From Plantactinospora sp. BC1 (GTDB lineage Bacteria; Actinomycetota; Actinomycetes; Mycobacteriales; Micromonosporaceae): a DNA stretch of 64,000 bases. Positions 35,064 through 43,425 of this stretch are shown here, piece by piece; the first letter of the stretch is position 1, and the number at the start of each line of letters is the position of its first letter. Under the pieces are notes generated by a model. The model saw only the letters and a program-made list of their open reading frames with translations, was not told where the DNA came from and made no database searches. Location of the stretch: positions 372,001-436,000 of the forward strand of contig NZ_CP028158.1 in the NCBI RefSeq assembly GCF_003030345.1, written 5' to 3'. The translations under genes were made by a program, and so were the position numbers.

Positions 35064-36029
35064 TTACGGTACGGCGACGTCCGGCGTGCCGTCCCGGTCG
35101 AGCGTGGTCGGGCTGGCCGCCCCCGCCGCCAGGGCCTCGCCGCGCTTCTCGTCGGCGTAGACCATCAGGGTGGAGCCGACGATGGCCAGCACGATGCCGA
35201 TCGTGGCGTAGACCGACGGCACCTTCTGGTAGACGGCCAGCGAGAGGACCACGGTCAGCACCGGCGCCAGCGCGTTGGTCGTGGGGGCGACGATCGAGGC
35301 CTTGCCCCGGCTGAACGCCATCACCAGGAACAACGCGCCGACGGCGTTGAGCAGCTGGGTGACCGCGGCGAGGGACGGTGCCTGCCAGGGGGCGTCCAGC
35401 GCCAGGCCGCCGGCCATCCAGATGGCGATCGGCGCCAGCAGCAGGCCACTGATCGTCATCCAGGTGAAGGTGGTGGCGTCGTTGACCCCGACCGTGGCGG
35501 CCTTGCGCATGAAGTAGGCCTGCACACCCCAGGCGACACAGACCACGATGGCCAGGATCAGCCACGCTCCGCCGGTGGCGGATCCGTCGCCGTCGCTGAC
35601 GCTGAACAGCACGACCGCGACCAGCGCGGCGACCGCGCCGACCATGGCGAGCCGGGGGATGCGCTCCCGCAGCAGCGCCATGGCCATCAGCACGGTGATC
35701 GCCGGGGACAGCGCGATCAGCGGGAAGATCAGGTAGGCCGGGCCGATGGTGAGCGCCTTGAACAGCAGCAACTGGCCGCCGGCACCGGTCAGGCCGACCA
35801 GCAGGCCGTAGCCGGCCGCGATGGGGCGGCGGTCCAGCCGGTTGCCGCGCAGCGCGGCGACGGCCGGGATGATCATGGTCAGCGACCAGACGACGTAGAC
35901 CATGCCGTCGGGGTAGCCGTAGTCGCTGGTCGGGACGGCGGAGAAGGCTCCCCAGACGCCCCAGAAAAGTACGAGCAGTCCCGCGTACGGGATCCAGCTC
36001 CGGCTGATGCGGGAAATAGTCGTTGGCAT
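35064..36029 (-). CDS. EamA/DMT-family transporter
   Basis: 321 residues with ten predicted membrane helices in two EamA halves. Typical blocks are PAYLIFPLIALSPAITVLMAMALLRERIPRLA at the end of half one and ALAPVLTVVLSLAVYQKVPSVYATIGIVLAIVGSTLM at the end of half two. As last gene of the amino-sugar operon it is the likely uptake or efflux carrier for the sugar (inference). Start ATG 36029 is supported by GAGGAGG 6 bases upstream; a longer frame to 36140 adds only proline-rich sequence. Confidence 0.88.
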   Translation of the reverse strand: MPTTISRISRSWIPYAGLLVLFWGVWGAFSAVPTSDYGYPDGMVYVVWSLTMIIPAVAALRGNRLDRRPIAAGYGLLVGLTGAGGQLLLFKALTIGPAYLIFPLIALSPAITVLMAMALLRERIPRLAMVGAVAALVAVVLFSVSDGDGSATGGAWLILAIVVCVAWGVQAYFMRKAATVGVNDATTFTWMTISGLLLAPIAIWMAGGLALDAPWQAPSLAAVTQLLNAVGALFLVMAFSRGKASIVAPTTNALAPVLTVVLSLAVYQKVPSVYATIGIVLAIVGSTLMVYADEKRGEALAAGAASPTTLDRDGTPDVAVP

Positions 36030-36039
36030 CTGCGCCTCC

Positions 36040-37017
36040 TCAGGCAGCGGTGGCGGGCGGGGCGGTCCGGAGATGCTCGAGCGCGTCTGCGCGGAGCGGG
36101 CTGCGGGCCTGTTTCGCGGCGTAGAGCGCCGCACCGACAACCGGTGGGTACATCGGCTGACGAAGGTCGTACCGGTCGTGCAGCGTGTGCAGGTGCGCCC
36201 GGAACTCCGCGCGCACCTGTGCTGCGTTGAAGGTGCCGCCGGAGTAGGAGACCAGCACCTGCTCGTCTGCGGAGTAGCCGAGCCGGCTCCGGGTGGTCTC
36301 CACCAGATGGGCGAGTTCCCGGCCGGCCTCGGCCAGGATCGCCGCGGCCGCCTCGTCGCCCCGGTCGGCGGCGCCGGTGACCAGGGCGCTCAGCGCCGCG
36401 ATTTTGCCGCGATCGCCGTGCCACCGGTTCAGCACGACGTCGATCAGGTCCAGGTCCGCGGCGAGCTTCAGATGGTCGCGCAGGACGTCCAGGAGCGGGC
36501 CGGCGGGCTGCCGACCGTCGCTCATCCGGGAGAACGCCTGGAGGCCCCGGATGGCGATCCAGTACGCCGAGCCCTCGTCGCCGAAGAGTTCGCTCCAGCC
36601 GCCGACGCGCAGGCCACGACCGGCCCGCTCGCCGTAGGTCATCGATCCGGTACCGCTGATCACGTTGATGCCGTCCACGGCGCCCAGCGAACCGGACCAG
36701 CCGCAGACCATGTCGTTGTCCACCCGGTACCGGTGGTGGCCTAGGATCTCCCGTGGCAGCGCGTCCAGCGTGCCGACGTCGTCGCTGACCTCGCCGTAGG
36801 TCGGGATGCCGAAGAACGCGAAGTCGATCTCGGCCGGGGTGATGCCGGCCGTCGCGCAGACGGCGCCGACGCCCTCCTTGAGGACCCGGGTGACCAGGTC
36901 GATGCCTTCGCCGAAGTAGTAACTGCTCGCGGTCGTCGCCTGGGCCACGATCGTGCCGTCCGCCCTCAGTAGGCAGAAGGCGGTCTTGGTGCCGCCGCCG
37001 TCCACGCCGAGGAACAT
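36040..37017 (-). CDS. N-acetylglucosamine-kinase-like (BadF/BcrA) sugar kinase
   Basis: 325 residues of the ASKHA fold. The phosphate-1 loop FLGVDGGGTKTAFCL opens the protein. INVISGTGSMTYG and GGWSELFGDEGSAYWIAIRGL follow, and the adenosine motif VSYSGGTFNAAQVR is near the C-terminus. This arrangement is that of eukaryote-like GlcNAc kinase/BadF enzymes, which phosphorylate amino sugars at O6. It sits between the SIS isomerase and the permease, so it likely phosphorylates the imported (galacto)amino sugar. ATG 37017 is chosen because GGAGGTGA lies just upstream. Confidence 0.85.
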   Translation of the reverse strand: MFLGVDGGGTKTAFCLLRADGTIVAQATTASSYYFGEGIDLVTRVLKEGVGAVCATAGITPAEIDFAFFGIPTYGEVSDDVGTLDALPREILGHHRYRVDNDMVCGWSGSLGAVDGINVISGTGSMTYGERAGRGLRVGGWSELFGDEGSAYWIAIRGLQAFSRMSDGRQPAGPLLDVLRDHLKLAADLDLIDVVLNRWHGDRGKIAALSALVTGAADRGDEAAAAILAEAGRELAHLVETTRSRLGYSADEQVLVSYSGGTFNAAQVRAEFRAHLHTLHDRYDLRQPMYPPVVGAALYAAKQARSPLRADALEHLRTAPPATAA

Positions 37018-37022
37018 CTGTC

Positions 37023-38279
37023 TCACCTCCGTGTGGCGTTGCTGCCGGCGTAGGCTCGGTCGCCGTCCGGGCCGGGGGAGTGGAGTCGGGCCGCCGGTGT
37101 CGTCGGCCCCGCCGTGTGCTGGCCGGCCAGGGGGTACATGATCGCGCCCTGGACGACCCGGTTGACCTCCCCGCCCGGAAAGGGGTTGTCCGGGGTACAG
37201 CCGAGCGCCAGGGAGAAGTGCAGGCCGATCAGCTGCGCGCAGATCACCGCCGGCAGTGCCAGCGCGGCGTCGTCCACGTCACCGACGTCGGGCAGGAGCC
37301 AGCCGTTGTCGTCGTCCCCGGCTCGCCGCCCGGCACGGCCGGTGACGGTGACGAGGTTCCGCTCGGGGATCACCCGCAGCAGCTCGGCCACCATGTCCCG
37401 GTCGTACTGGCTGGTGTACGGGTCGTTCGACTCGTAGCTGACGACCAGGGTCTGCTCGTTGAGTACGGATTTCGGCCCGTGCCGGAAGGCCAGCGCGGTT
37501 TCGGCCAGCGCCACCGCGCGACCGGCGGTCAGCTCCAGGACCTTCAGGGCGGATTCCCGGGCCAGGCCGTGCAGGGCACCGCTGCCGAGGTAGACGACCC
37601 GGGAGTAGCCCCGGGCGGCGAGGTCGGCGGCCGCGGCCGGCCGGGTGGTCAGCAGCTCCTCGGCCGCGCCGGCGAGCCGCTCCACCAGGGCGTCGTCGGG
37701 GCCGCCGAGGGCGAGCAGGCCGGCCAGCACCATGCCGGTGAAGCTGGACGTCATCGCGAAACCCCGGTCGTTGGCGGCTTCGGGCAGCAGCAGCACCTGC
37801 GAGGTCGACCGGTCGGCGTGCTGGCGGGCGAGCTTCCCCTGCCCGTTGCAGGTCACCACCAGGTGCCAGCAGTCGGTCAGTACCTCGGTGGCCAGTTCGG
37901 GGGCGGTGACGCTCTCCGGACTGTCTCCGGAACGGGCGAAGGAGACCAGCAGGGTCGGGACGTCCTCGGCGAAGCAGGCCAGCGGGTCGGCCACGATGTC
38001 GGTGGTGGCGACGGCCTCCACCCGGCGACCCAGCCGCCGGCGCAGTGCCGGCGCCAGCACCTCCCCGACGTACGCGGAGGTGCCCGCTCCGGTGAGCACG
38101 ATGCGCAGCTCGGGCCGTTCGAGCAGCGGCTTGAGAAACGTGGCGGTCGTCGTACCCGATTCCGCCGCCATCCGGCCGATCTGCCGCCACACGGCCGGCT
38201 GCTGGGCGATCTCCCGGCTGGTGTCGAGGGCGCCGAGCCGGCGCAGGTGCTCGGGGTCGTGGCCGAGGAGGGTGCTCAT
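37023..38279 (-). CDS. AgaS-like SIS-domain sugar isomerase/deaminase
   Basis: 418 residues with two SIS domains. Sugar-phosphate motifs are TGAGTSAYVGE and ARSGDSPES in the first and YLGSGALHGLARESALKVLELTAG in the second. ALAFRHGPKSVLN is the conserved active-site block of the AgaS/GlmS-isomerase group. AgaS deaminates and isomerises galactosamine-6-phosphate to tagatose-6-phosphate; a tagatose-6-phosphate ketose/aldose isomerase role is the alternative. Its ATG overlaps the GatZ/KbaZ stop (ATGA), and the kinase gene follows five bases later. Confidence 0.85.
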   Translation of the reverse strand: MSTLLGHDPEHLRRLGALDTSREIAQQPAVWRQIGRMAAESGTTTATFLKPLLERPELRIVLTGAGTSAYVGEVLAPALRRRLGRRVEAVATTDIVADPLACFAEDVPTLLVSFARSGDSPESVTAPELATEVLTDCWHLVVTCNGQGKLARQHADRSTSQVLLLPEAANDRGFAMTSSFTGMVLAGLLALGGPDDALVERLAGAAEELLTTRPAAAADLAARGYSRVVYLGSGALHGLARESALKVLELTAGRAVALAETALAFRHGPKSVLNEQTLVVSYESNDPYTSQYDRDMVAELLRVIPERNLVTVTGRAGRRAGDDDNGWLLPDVGDVDDAALALPAVICAQLIGLHFSLALGCTPDNPFPGGEVNRVVQGAIMYPLAGQHTAGPTTPAARLHSPGPDGDRAYAGSNATRR

Positions 38280-39577
38280 GCCGCCCGCCCCGGTCGCGCG
38301 GGGGTGGTCGCCTGGCGGTAGCCGCGCAGGACGTCCCGGATCCGGTCGAGGACGAGTTCGCCGGGATGGTTGCCGAGGGTGCCGTCGCGGACCCGCCGGT
38401 ACTGGTCGGGAAGGTACTGGCTGAGCAGCGGCAGTGGGATCTCCCGGCCGGTCAGGTTGGCCAGCAGTCGCCGCTGCGCGCCCTCGATCTCCGGGTCCGG
38501 CCAGTAGTAGCGCATCCGGTCGCTGTAGCTGTACCGCCGGGCGAGGCGCTGCTCGGCGGCGCCGCCGGTGTAGTACTTCGCCCACTGTCCCGGCTCGGCG
38601 CGCATCCGCTGCTCGACCACCTCCGGCAGGTTCGAGCGATCCTGCTCCGCGACGAGTTCGGCCTCGATCGCGGCCAGCGCGAAGAGGGCCTCCCGGAGCG
38701 CGAAGGTCAGCCCGGGTCCGACCTTGAGCACGGCCCAGTGGTCCTCGACCAGGGCGGCGAGTCGCGGGACGGTCTGGTAGTCGGTGGAGTGCGCCTCGAA
38801 GACCATCGTCGGCTCGTCGTCGAGGACCCGCTGTAGGTCCTTGGTGCGGTCCCGGTCGTAGTCCACCACCCGAAGGTGGTCGAACTCGACGCCCGGCTGC
38901 ACCACCAGGGCGATCACCTGGGGCCAGACCTCTTCGAGGCCCTGCGCGGCGAAGGCCGCCCGGTGCCGGGCCAGGGTGGCGCGGGCCGACTCGGCGGTGG
39001 TGGGCAGGAGTTCCTCGATCGTCTCCTCGGCACCGCCGGGCACCGGGACCTCGGTGCCGATGACGTACCGGAGTTCCCCGGTCCGGCCGATCGCGGCGGC
39101 GGTCCGCTCGGCGACCGCGAGCATCCGGGCGGCCCGGGCGGCCATCACCTCGTCGGGCAACGGGGTCGGATCGTCCGCACAGGGGTAGCTGCAATCAAGG
39201 TGGATCTTGGTGAATCCGGCTTCGACGTACGCCGCGACGAGCACGTCGACGCGGACCATGGCCTGCTCCGCCGGCAACGACCGCCACCGGTTCGGGCCCA
39301 GGTGGTCGCCGCCGAGAACGATCCGCTCCCGAGCCAGCCCGGCCCGGTCGGCGGCCCGGTACACCAGGTCGCGGAAGTCTGCCGGTCGCATACCGGTATA
39401 GCCGCCGTCCTGGTCGACCTGGTTCGAGGTCGCCTCGATCAACAGCAGGTCGCCGTCCTCCCGGGCCTGTGCCATCGCGGCCTCCAGGACCAGTGGATGG
39501 GCGGAGCAGATCGACGTGATGCCGACCGGTTCCCCCCGTTTGTGCAGGGCGATGACCGTGTCGAGCGGGTTGTTCAC
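38276..39577 (-). CDS. GatZ/KbaZ-family protein (tagatose-bisphosphate aldolase subunit or tagatose-6-P epimerase)
   Basis: 433 residues. Family blocks are GEPVGITSICSAHP, LIEATSNQVDQDGGYTGM, VLGGDHLGPNRW, KIHLDCSYPCADD, IGTEVPVPGG, FEAHSTDYQ and LKVGPGLTFALREALFAL. In enterobacteria GatZ/KbaZ is the non-catalytic partner of the GatY/KbaY aldolase. No such partner gene is visible here. Some family members are reported to interconvert tagatose-6-phosphate and fructose-6-phosphate, which would complete the pathway alone (inference). GTG 39577 has AGGAGGAG at 8 bases. First gene of the operon. Confidence 0.87.
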   Translation of the reverse strand: MNNPLDTVIALHKRGEPVGITSICSAHPLVLEAAMAQAREDGDLLLIEATSNQVDQDGGYTGMRPADFRDLVYRAADRAGLARERIVLGGDHLGPNRWRSLPAEQAMVRVDVLVAAYVEAGFTKIHLDCSYPCADDPTPLPDEVMAARAARMLAVAERTAAAIGRTGELRYVIGTEVPVPGGAEETIEELLPTTAESARATLARHRAAFAAQGLEEVWPQVIALVVQPGVEFDHLRVVDYDRDRTKDLQRVLDDEPTMVFEAHSTDYQTVPRLAALVEDHWAVLKVGPGLTFALREALFALAAIEAELVAEQDRSNLPEVVEQRMRAEPGQWAKYYTGGAAEQRLARRYSYSDRMRYYWPDPEIEGAQRRLLANLTGREIPLPLLSQYLPDQYRRVRDGTLGNHPGELVLDRIRDVLRGYRQATTPARPGRAA

Positions 39578-39969
39578 GGGCGACTCCTCCTCCTCGGCGT
39601 TCCGAAGCTGGTAATGGACCATACTGGTATTCGTTCTGGTCGGCTACTGTCTAGATGGTCGCAATCTGGTACGGCGCACCTGGAGTGGGAGCCGACCACG
39701 GCCGGTGGGTCGTCGCAGCCGGGCCCAGCCGCGAACCGAGGCGTCGAACAGAGGCGTCGGACAGCGCCGTCGGACGGCGGCGGCACGGCCTACCGAGGTG
39801 AAGTGGGGTGGCGACCTGCCGCGGCCGGTACCGCTACCGACCGTCCATCATCGACAGACCGGCCGACCACCCGCCGGAACGGGTCGGCGCGGCGCCGGGC
39901 GACCGCTTTCCGGCGGCCGGTGATACGGCGGCGACCCGCCCTGCTCCGGCTACCGCCCGGCGGCCGTCG
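39578..39969. other. 392-base regulatory region upstream of the amino-sugar operon
   Basis: It separates the GatZ/KbaZ start from the end of the GntR gene and should hold the leftward operon promoter. Two candidate repressor sites lie at 39618-39628 and about 39645-39660. The remainder (39665-39960) is very GC-rich and holds only unsupported short open frames. Confidence 0.5.
39618..39660. promoter_or_regulatory. Candidate GntR/DasR-type operators for the amino-sugar operon
   Basis: ACCATACTGGT at 39618-39628 is an inverted repeat (ACCA/TGGT). ACTGTCTAGATGGT, about 20 bases further on, resembles the DasR-type dre element (ACTGGTCTAGACCA). Both lie 40-85 bases before the GatZ/KbaZ start, where a repressor could act. 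The TGGTAT core recurs around the gntR promoter. Confidence 0.5.
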
Positions 39970-40755
39970 TCACCGATTGGTGATGGAGGCTCGGAAGCGG
40001 TAGCGGTCGCCCCGGTAGACCTGGGTGGTCAGCTCGATCGGCCGGCCCGCCTGGTTGAAGGTGAGCGTGGTGGCGACGAGCATCGGCATGGTCTCGGCGA
40101 TCTCGAACAGCTCGATCTCGCGTGGCGTCGGGTGGCGGGCTTCGCACGAGTAGTCGGCGACGCGCGGCATCTGCGGCGGGTCCGCCGCGCGCAGCGTGGC
40201 GTAGAGCGAGGCGGCGTTGAAATCGGTCTCGGCCAGGGCCGGGCAGGCGGCCAACGGCAGCCGGTTGTGTTCGAGTACCACCAGCAGGCCGTCGAGGAAG
40301 CGCAGGCGGTGGAGGTCGAAGAGGTCGGCGCCGGGAGCGATGCGGAGACTCTCGGCCTCGGACACCGTCGCCGGGCGAACCGTGGCGGAGAGAACCCGGC
40401 TGCTCGGCGTCAGACCGTTGAGCCGGGCGAAGTCGGCGAGGCCCTGCACCTGGGGGGCTGCCGTGGTGGGCGCCGTCGCCGGCTCGGGGAACTGGTCGAG
40501 GTCGGCGACGAACCATCCCCGCGAGGACGCCGGTCGTACGACGCCGCGGGCCTCCAGGTCGGCGAGGGCGGCTCGCAGTGTCACGCGCGAGACGGCGTAC
40601 CGGGTCGCCAGCGCCCGCTCGGAGGGCAACCGGTCACCTGCGCGGGCGGCGGAGGCACGTAGGTCGTCGAGTAGCTGTCCGGCGGTGCGCTCGTAGAGCG
40701 GAAGCGCGTCGTCGGCGAACAGGCCACGGGGCATCCGCGTCCTCGCAACAGTCAT
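39970..40755 (-). CDS. GntR-family repressor with UTRA domain (NagR/DasR-like)
   Basis: 261 residues. The winged helix-turn-helix region is LYERTAGQLLDDLRAS...RLPSERALATRYAVSRVTLRAALADLEARGVV. After a Pro/Ala linker the UTRA effector domain includes LFDLHRLRFLDGLLVVLEHNRLPL and the closing AGRPIELTTQVYRGDRYRFRASI. UTRA regulators bind phosphorylated sugars such as amino-sugar-6-phosphates. It is flanked by the amino-sugar operon and the secreted glycosidase and probably represses both. The chosen ATG at 40755 lies inside an operator-like repeat, suggesting autoregulation. Confidence 0.88.
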   Translation of the reverse strand: MTVARTRMPRGLFADDALPLYERTAGQLLDDLRASAARAGDRLPSERALATRYAVSRVTLRAALADLEARGVVRPASSRGWFVADLDQFPEPATAPTTAAPQVQGLADFARLNGLTPSSRVLSATVRPATVSEAESLRIAPGADLFDLHRLRFLDGLLVVLEHNRLPLAACPALAETDFNAASLYATLRAADPPQMPRVADYSCEARHPTPREIELFEIAETMPMLVATTLTFNQAGRPIELTTQVYRGDRYRFRASITNR

Positions 40756-40775
40756 ACCAGCCAACCATACCAGTT
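40753..40775. promoter_or_regulatory. Direct ATACCAG repeats over the gntR start (autoregulatory operator)
   Basis: Two copies of ATACCAG, at 40754-40760 and 40768-40774, are spaced 14 bases apart. On the minus strand they read CTGGTAT, the core found at 39625-39630. Location over the repressor's start codon suits autorepression. Inferred from sequence only. Confidence 0.45.
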
Positions 40776-41211
40776 CAGTCGATCCTGCGGCCGGTCGCCC
40801 GCAGGCGGCCCACCGGCTCGGGTCGGACCAGGGTGGCCAAACCAGGAAACTACCGAGAACCGGCCATTGACAAGCCAAGACTATACCACTTACGTTCGTC
40901 GAGCAGACCATCCCGCAGCGAACGGGGAACGCTCGATGAGTGAGCTTCTGCTCGATCCTGTCGCCGCCAGCGTGCCGGGTCGACGGTTGACATCCCTCCG
41001 GTCTGCTCCGCGCATCCACCCGTGAACCAGACGGCGGTGCGGCAGTCCGTTGGAACCACCCTGACCTCGCTTCGACACCGCAGGCCGTACCGGCCCGTTC
41101 GGGGGCGCCCGATCTAGATGATCAACAACGGGTGAGCGAACGGCGCGCCTGGTTGTCGAAAGCTGCGCAACAAGCCCGAAGGTGCGCAACGAGCCCGAAA
41201 GAGAGTTCGAC
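40756..41211. other. Divergent regulatory region between gntR and the GH36-like gene
   Basis: 456 bases. It contains the gntR autoregulatory site, a TTGACA promoter candidate with an embedded operator near 40867-40895, and an imperfect 17-base direct repeat at 41164-41180 and 41183-41199 (16 of 17 identical). The stretch 40900-41160 has no feature I can support. Confidence 0.5.
40867..40895 (+). promoter_or_regulatory. Candidate promoter with embedded GntR operator for the GH36-like gene
   Basis: TTGACA at 40867-40872 is followed after 17 bases by TTACGT at 40890-40895. Between them lies ACTATACCACTT, whose reverse strand (TGGTATAGT) matches most of the NagR/DasR-type half-site TGGTATAGACCA. 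This would place the operator under polymerase. It implies a leader of about 310 bases, which weakens the call. Confidence 0.4.
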
Positions 41212-43287
41212 ATGACCGAGATGAAGCGGCGGAGCGTACTGAAGGTGGCACTGGGCGGCGCCGGCCTGGCCGCGTTGCCTGCCCTGACCACGGGTGTGGG
41301 CGCCACACTCGCAGCCGCCGCGCCGAACCGTGGTCCCGACGTCGTCGGGGTCGGCGACACCTCCATCACCCTGGAGTTCGACGACAAACTGCACACCCGG
41401 GTGGCCCTGAAGGGCGTCGACGTCACGCGCTTCGACGCCAGCGAAGCCCTGCTGCTGGGCGGTACGACCGTCGCCGACTTCCGCTACCGCGGACACCAGA
41501 CCCGCCGTAGCCGGCACCCCCGGCACGGCGCGGGCGTGACGGTGACCGTCCGGGGCGACTCCAGGGCGGGCGTACGCAAGACGGTGGAGCTGACCTCCTA
41601 CCAGCGGCTGACCGGAATGATCGTGATGAGGGTGACCTACACCAACATCTCCGGCGCCGAGTTGACGGTCACCGGGTGGCGCAGCGGCGCGCACGAACTG
41701 CTGGAGAAGCCCGGCGGCTTCTACACCTTCTCGGGTACCACCTACGAGGACCGTCGCGACTGGGTCCAGCCGGTGCCGGACGGCTTCGACCAGAAGAACT
41801 CGCTGGGGATGGACTCCTCCGACTACGGCGGCGGTACCCCGATGGCCACCGTCTGGCGTTCCGGCGCCGGCATCTCCGTCGGGCACGTCGAGCCCGTGGC
41901 GAGGATCCTGCGCCTGCCGGTCCGCAAGACCCGCGACGGCGCGAGCATCGCCGTCGAGGGCGACACCCCGGTCACCCTGAAGCCGGGCCAGGAGTTGGCG
42001 ACCGACACCACGTTCCTGACCGCCCACCCGGGCGACCACTTCGTGCCGCTCCAGCGCTATCGCGACTACATGAGCGACATCGGCCAGCGGGCTCCCCGGT
42101 CACCGAAGTCCGCCTTCGACCCCATCTGGTGCGCCTGGGGCTACGAGCGCGACTTCACCGTCGAGCAGGTCATCGCGACGCTCCCCAAGGTGCGCGAGGT
42201 CGGCCTCAAGTGGGCCGTCCTCGACGACGGCTGGCAGACCAACGAGGGCGACTGGGACCTCAACCCGGCGAAGTTCCCGCGCGGCGAGGCGGACATGCGC
42301 GCCTTCACCAGGCGGATCCGGGACGCCGGCCTGCGGCCGCGGCTGTGGTGGGCCCCGCTGGCGGCCGATCCGGAGAGCAACCTGTTCAAGGAACGCCCGG
42401 ACATGCTCCTGCTGGACCGGGACGGCAAGATGCAGAAGGTGACCTGGTGGAACGCCTGGACGCTCTGCCCGGCGTACCAGCCCACGGTGGACTACTTCGT
42501 CGCGCAGGTGAAGAGGTTCATCCGAGACTGGGGCTACGAGGGACTCAAGATCGACGGCCAGCACCTCAACGGCGTCACACCCTGCTACAACCCGGCGCAC
42601 CGGCACGCCCGCCCCGAGGAGTCGACCGAGGGCCTGGCGCAGTTCTGGAAGGCGGTGTACGAGGCCGCGCACCGGGCGAACCGCGACGCGGTCGTCGAGC
42701 TCTGCCCCTGCGGCACCGCCTTCGCCTTCCACAACCTGCCCTACATCGACCAGTACCCGGGCTCCGACCCGACCTCGTCGTACCAGGTGCGGACCAAGGG
42801 CAAGACGATGAAGGCACTGATGGGCGAGGGCGCCAGCTATGCCGGCGACCATGTCGAACTGAGCGACGGCGGCGACGACTTCGCGTCGAGCTACGGCGTG
42901 GGCGCCGTCCTGTCGACCAAGTTCACCTACCCGACGGGCCCGGACGAGGAGAACGTGCTCACCCCGGAGAAGGATGCGCTCTGGCGTAAGTGGGTGAGCC
43001 TGTACCAGCGGCACATGCTGCCCGCCGGGGAGTACCGGGGCGACCTGTACGACATCGGGTTCGACAAGCCCGAGGCGCACGTGGTGACCAGGCGCGGGAC
43101 CCTGCACTACGCCTTCTACGCCGACCAGTGGGACGGGACGGTCGAGTTGCGCGGCCTGGGCCGGGGGAGGTACCGGCTGACCGACCCCTTCAACGGCGTC
43201 TCGCTGGGCACCGTCGACGCCCGGCACAACACGGTGCGGCTGACCTTCGAGAAGTTCCAGCTCGTCGTGGCGGAGCCCGTCGGCTGA
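41212..43287 (+). CDS. Tat-exported GH36-like alpha-galactosidase/alpha-N-acetylgalactosaminidase
   Basis: 691 residues. The N-terminus has a twin-arginine signal (KRRSVLKVALGGAGLAAL, cleavage after the AAAA stretch near residue 40). An all-beta N-domain precedes a TIM barrel with CAWGYERDFTVEQVIATLPKV, LKWAVLDDGWQ and the nucleophile strand GLKIDGQ, with Asp448 as likely nucleophile; the C-terminus is beta-rich. The neighbouring amino-galactose genes suggest alpha-linked galactose or GalNAc as substrate (inference). ATG 41212 is chosen since it sits just before the Tat motif; a GTG at 41182 would add 10 residues. Confidence 0.85.
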   Translation: MTEMKRRSVLKVALGGAGLAALPALTTGVGATLAAAAPNRGPDVVGVGDTSITLEFDDKLHTRVALKGVDVTRFDASEALLLGGTTVADFRYRGHQTRRSRHPRHGAGVTVTVRGDSRAGVRKTVELTSYQRLTGMIVMRVTYTNISGAELTVTGWRSGAHELLEKPGGFYTFSGTTYEDRRDWVQPVPDGFDQKNSLGMDSSDYGGGTPMATVWRSGAGISVGHVEPVARILRLPVRKTRDGASIAVEGDTPVTLKPGQELATDTTFLTAHPGDHFVPLQRYRDYMSDIGQRAPRSPKSAFDPIWCAWGYERDFTVEQVIATLPKVREVGLKWAVLDDGWQTNEGDWDLNPAKFPRGEADMRAFTRRIRDAGLRPRLWWAPLAADPESNLFKERPDMLLLDRDGKMQKVTWWNAWTLCPAYQPTVDYFVAQVKRFIRDWGYEGLKIDGQHLNGVTPCYNPAHRHARPEESTEGLAQFWKAVYEAAHRANRDAVVELCPCGTAFAFHNLPYIDQYPGSDPTSSYQVRTKGKTMKALMGEGASYAGDHVELSDGGDDFASSYGVGAVLSTKFTYPTGPDEENVLTPEKDALWRKWVSLYQRHMLPAGEYRGDLYDIGFDKPEAHVVTRRGTLHYAFYADQWDGTVELRGLGRGRYRLTDPFNGVSLGTVDARHNTVRLTFEKFQLVVAEPVG

Positions 43288-43311
43288 CCGGGTCGCACCG
43301 TTGCGCCTGCC

Positions 43312-43378
43312 GAGCAGGGGCGCCGGCGGTGGGAGATCCGTTCGGGTCTCCCACCGCCGGCGCGGCGTTCTCCTGCTC
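43312..43378. terminator. Perfect 16-base-pair hairpin between convergent glycosidase genes
   Basis: Arms 43321-43336 and 43347-43362 are exactly complementary around a 10-base loop. An outer GAGCAG/CTGCTC pairing extends the stem. It lies between the ends of two convergent genes and should terminate both. Confidence 0.85.
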
Positions 43379-43425
43379 AAGCGCCACGGGCCCCAGGCGC
43401 TGCGACAGCTCGCCCGATCACGCCG

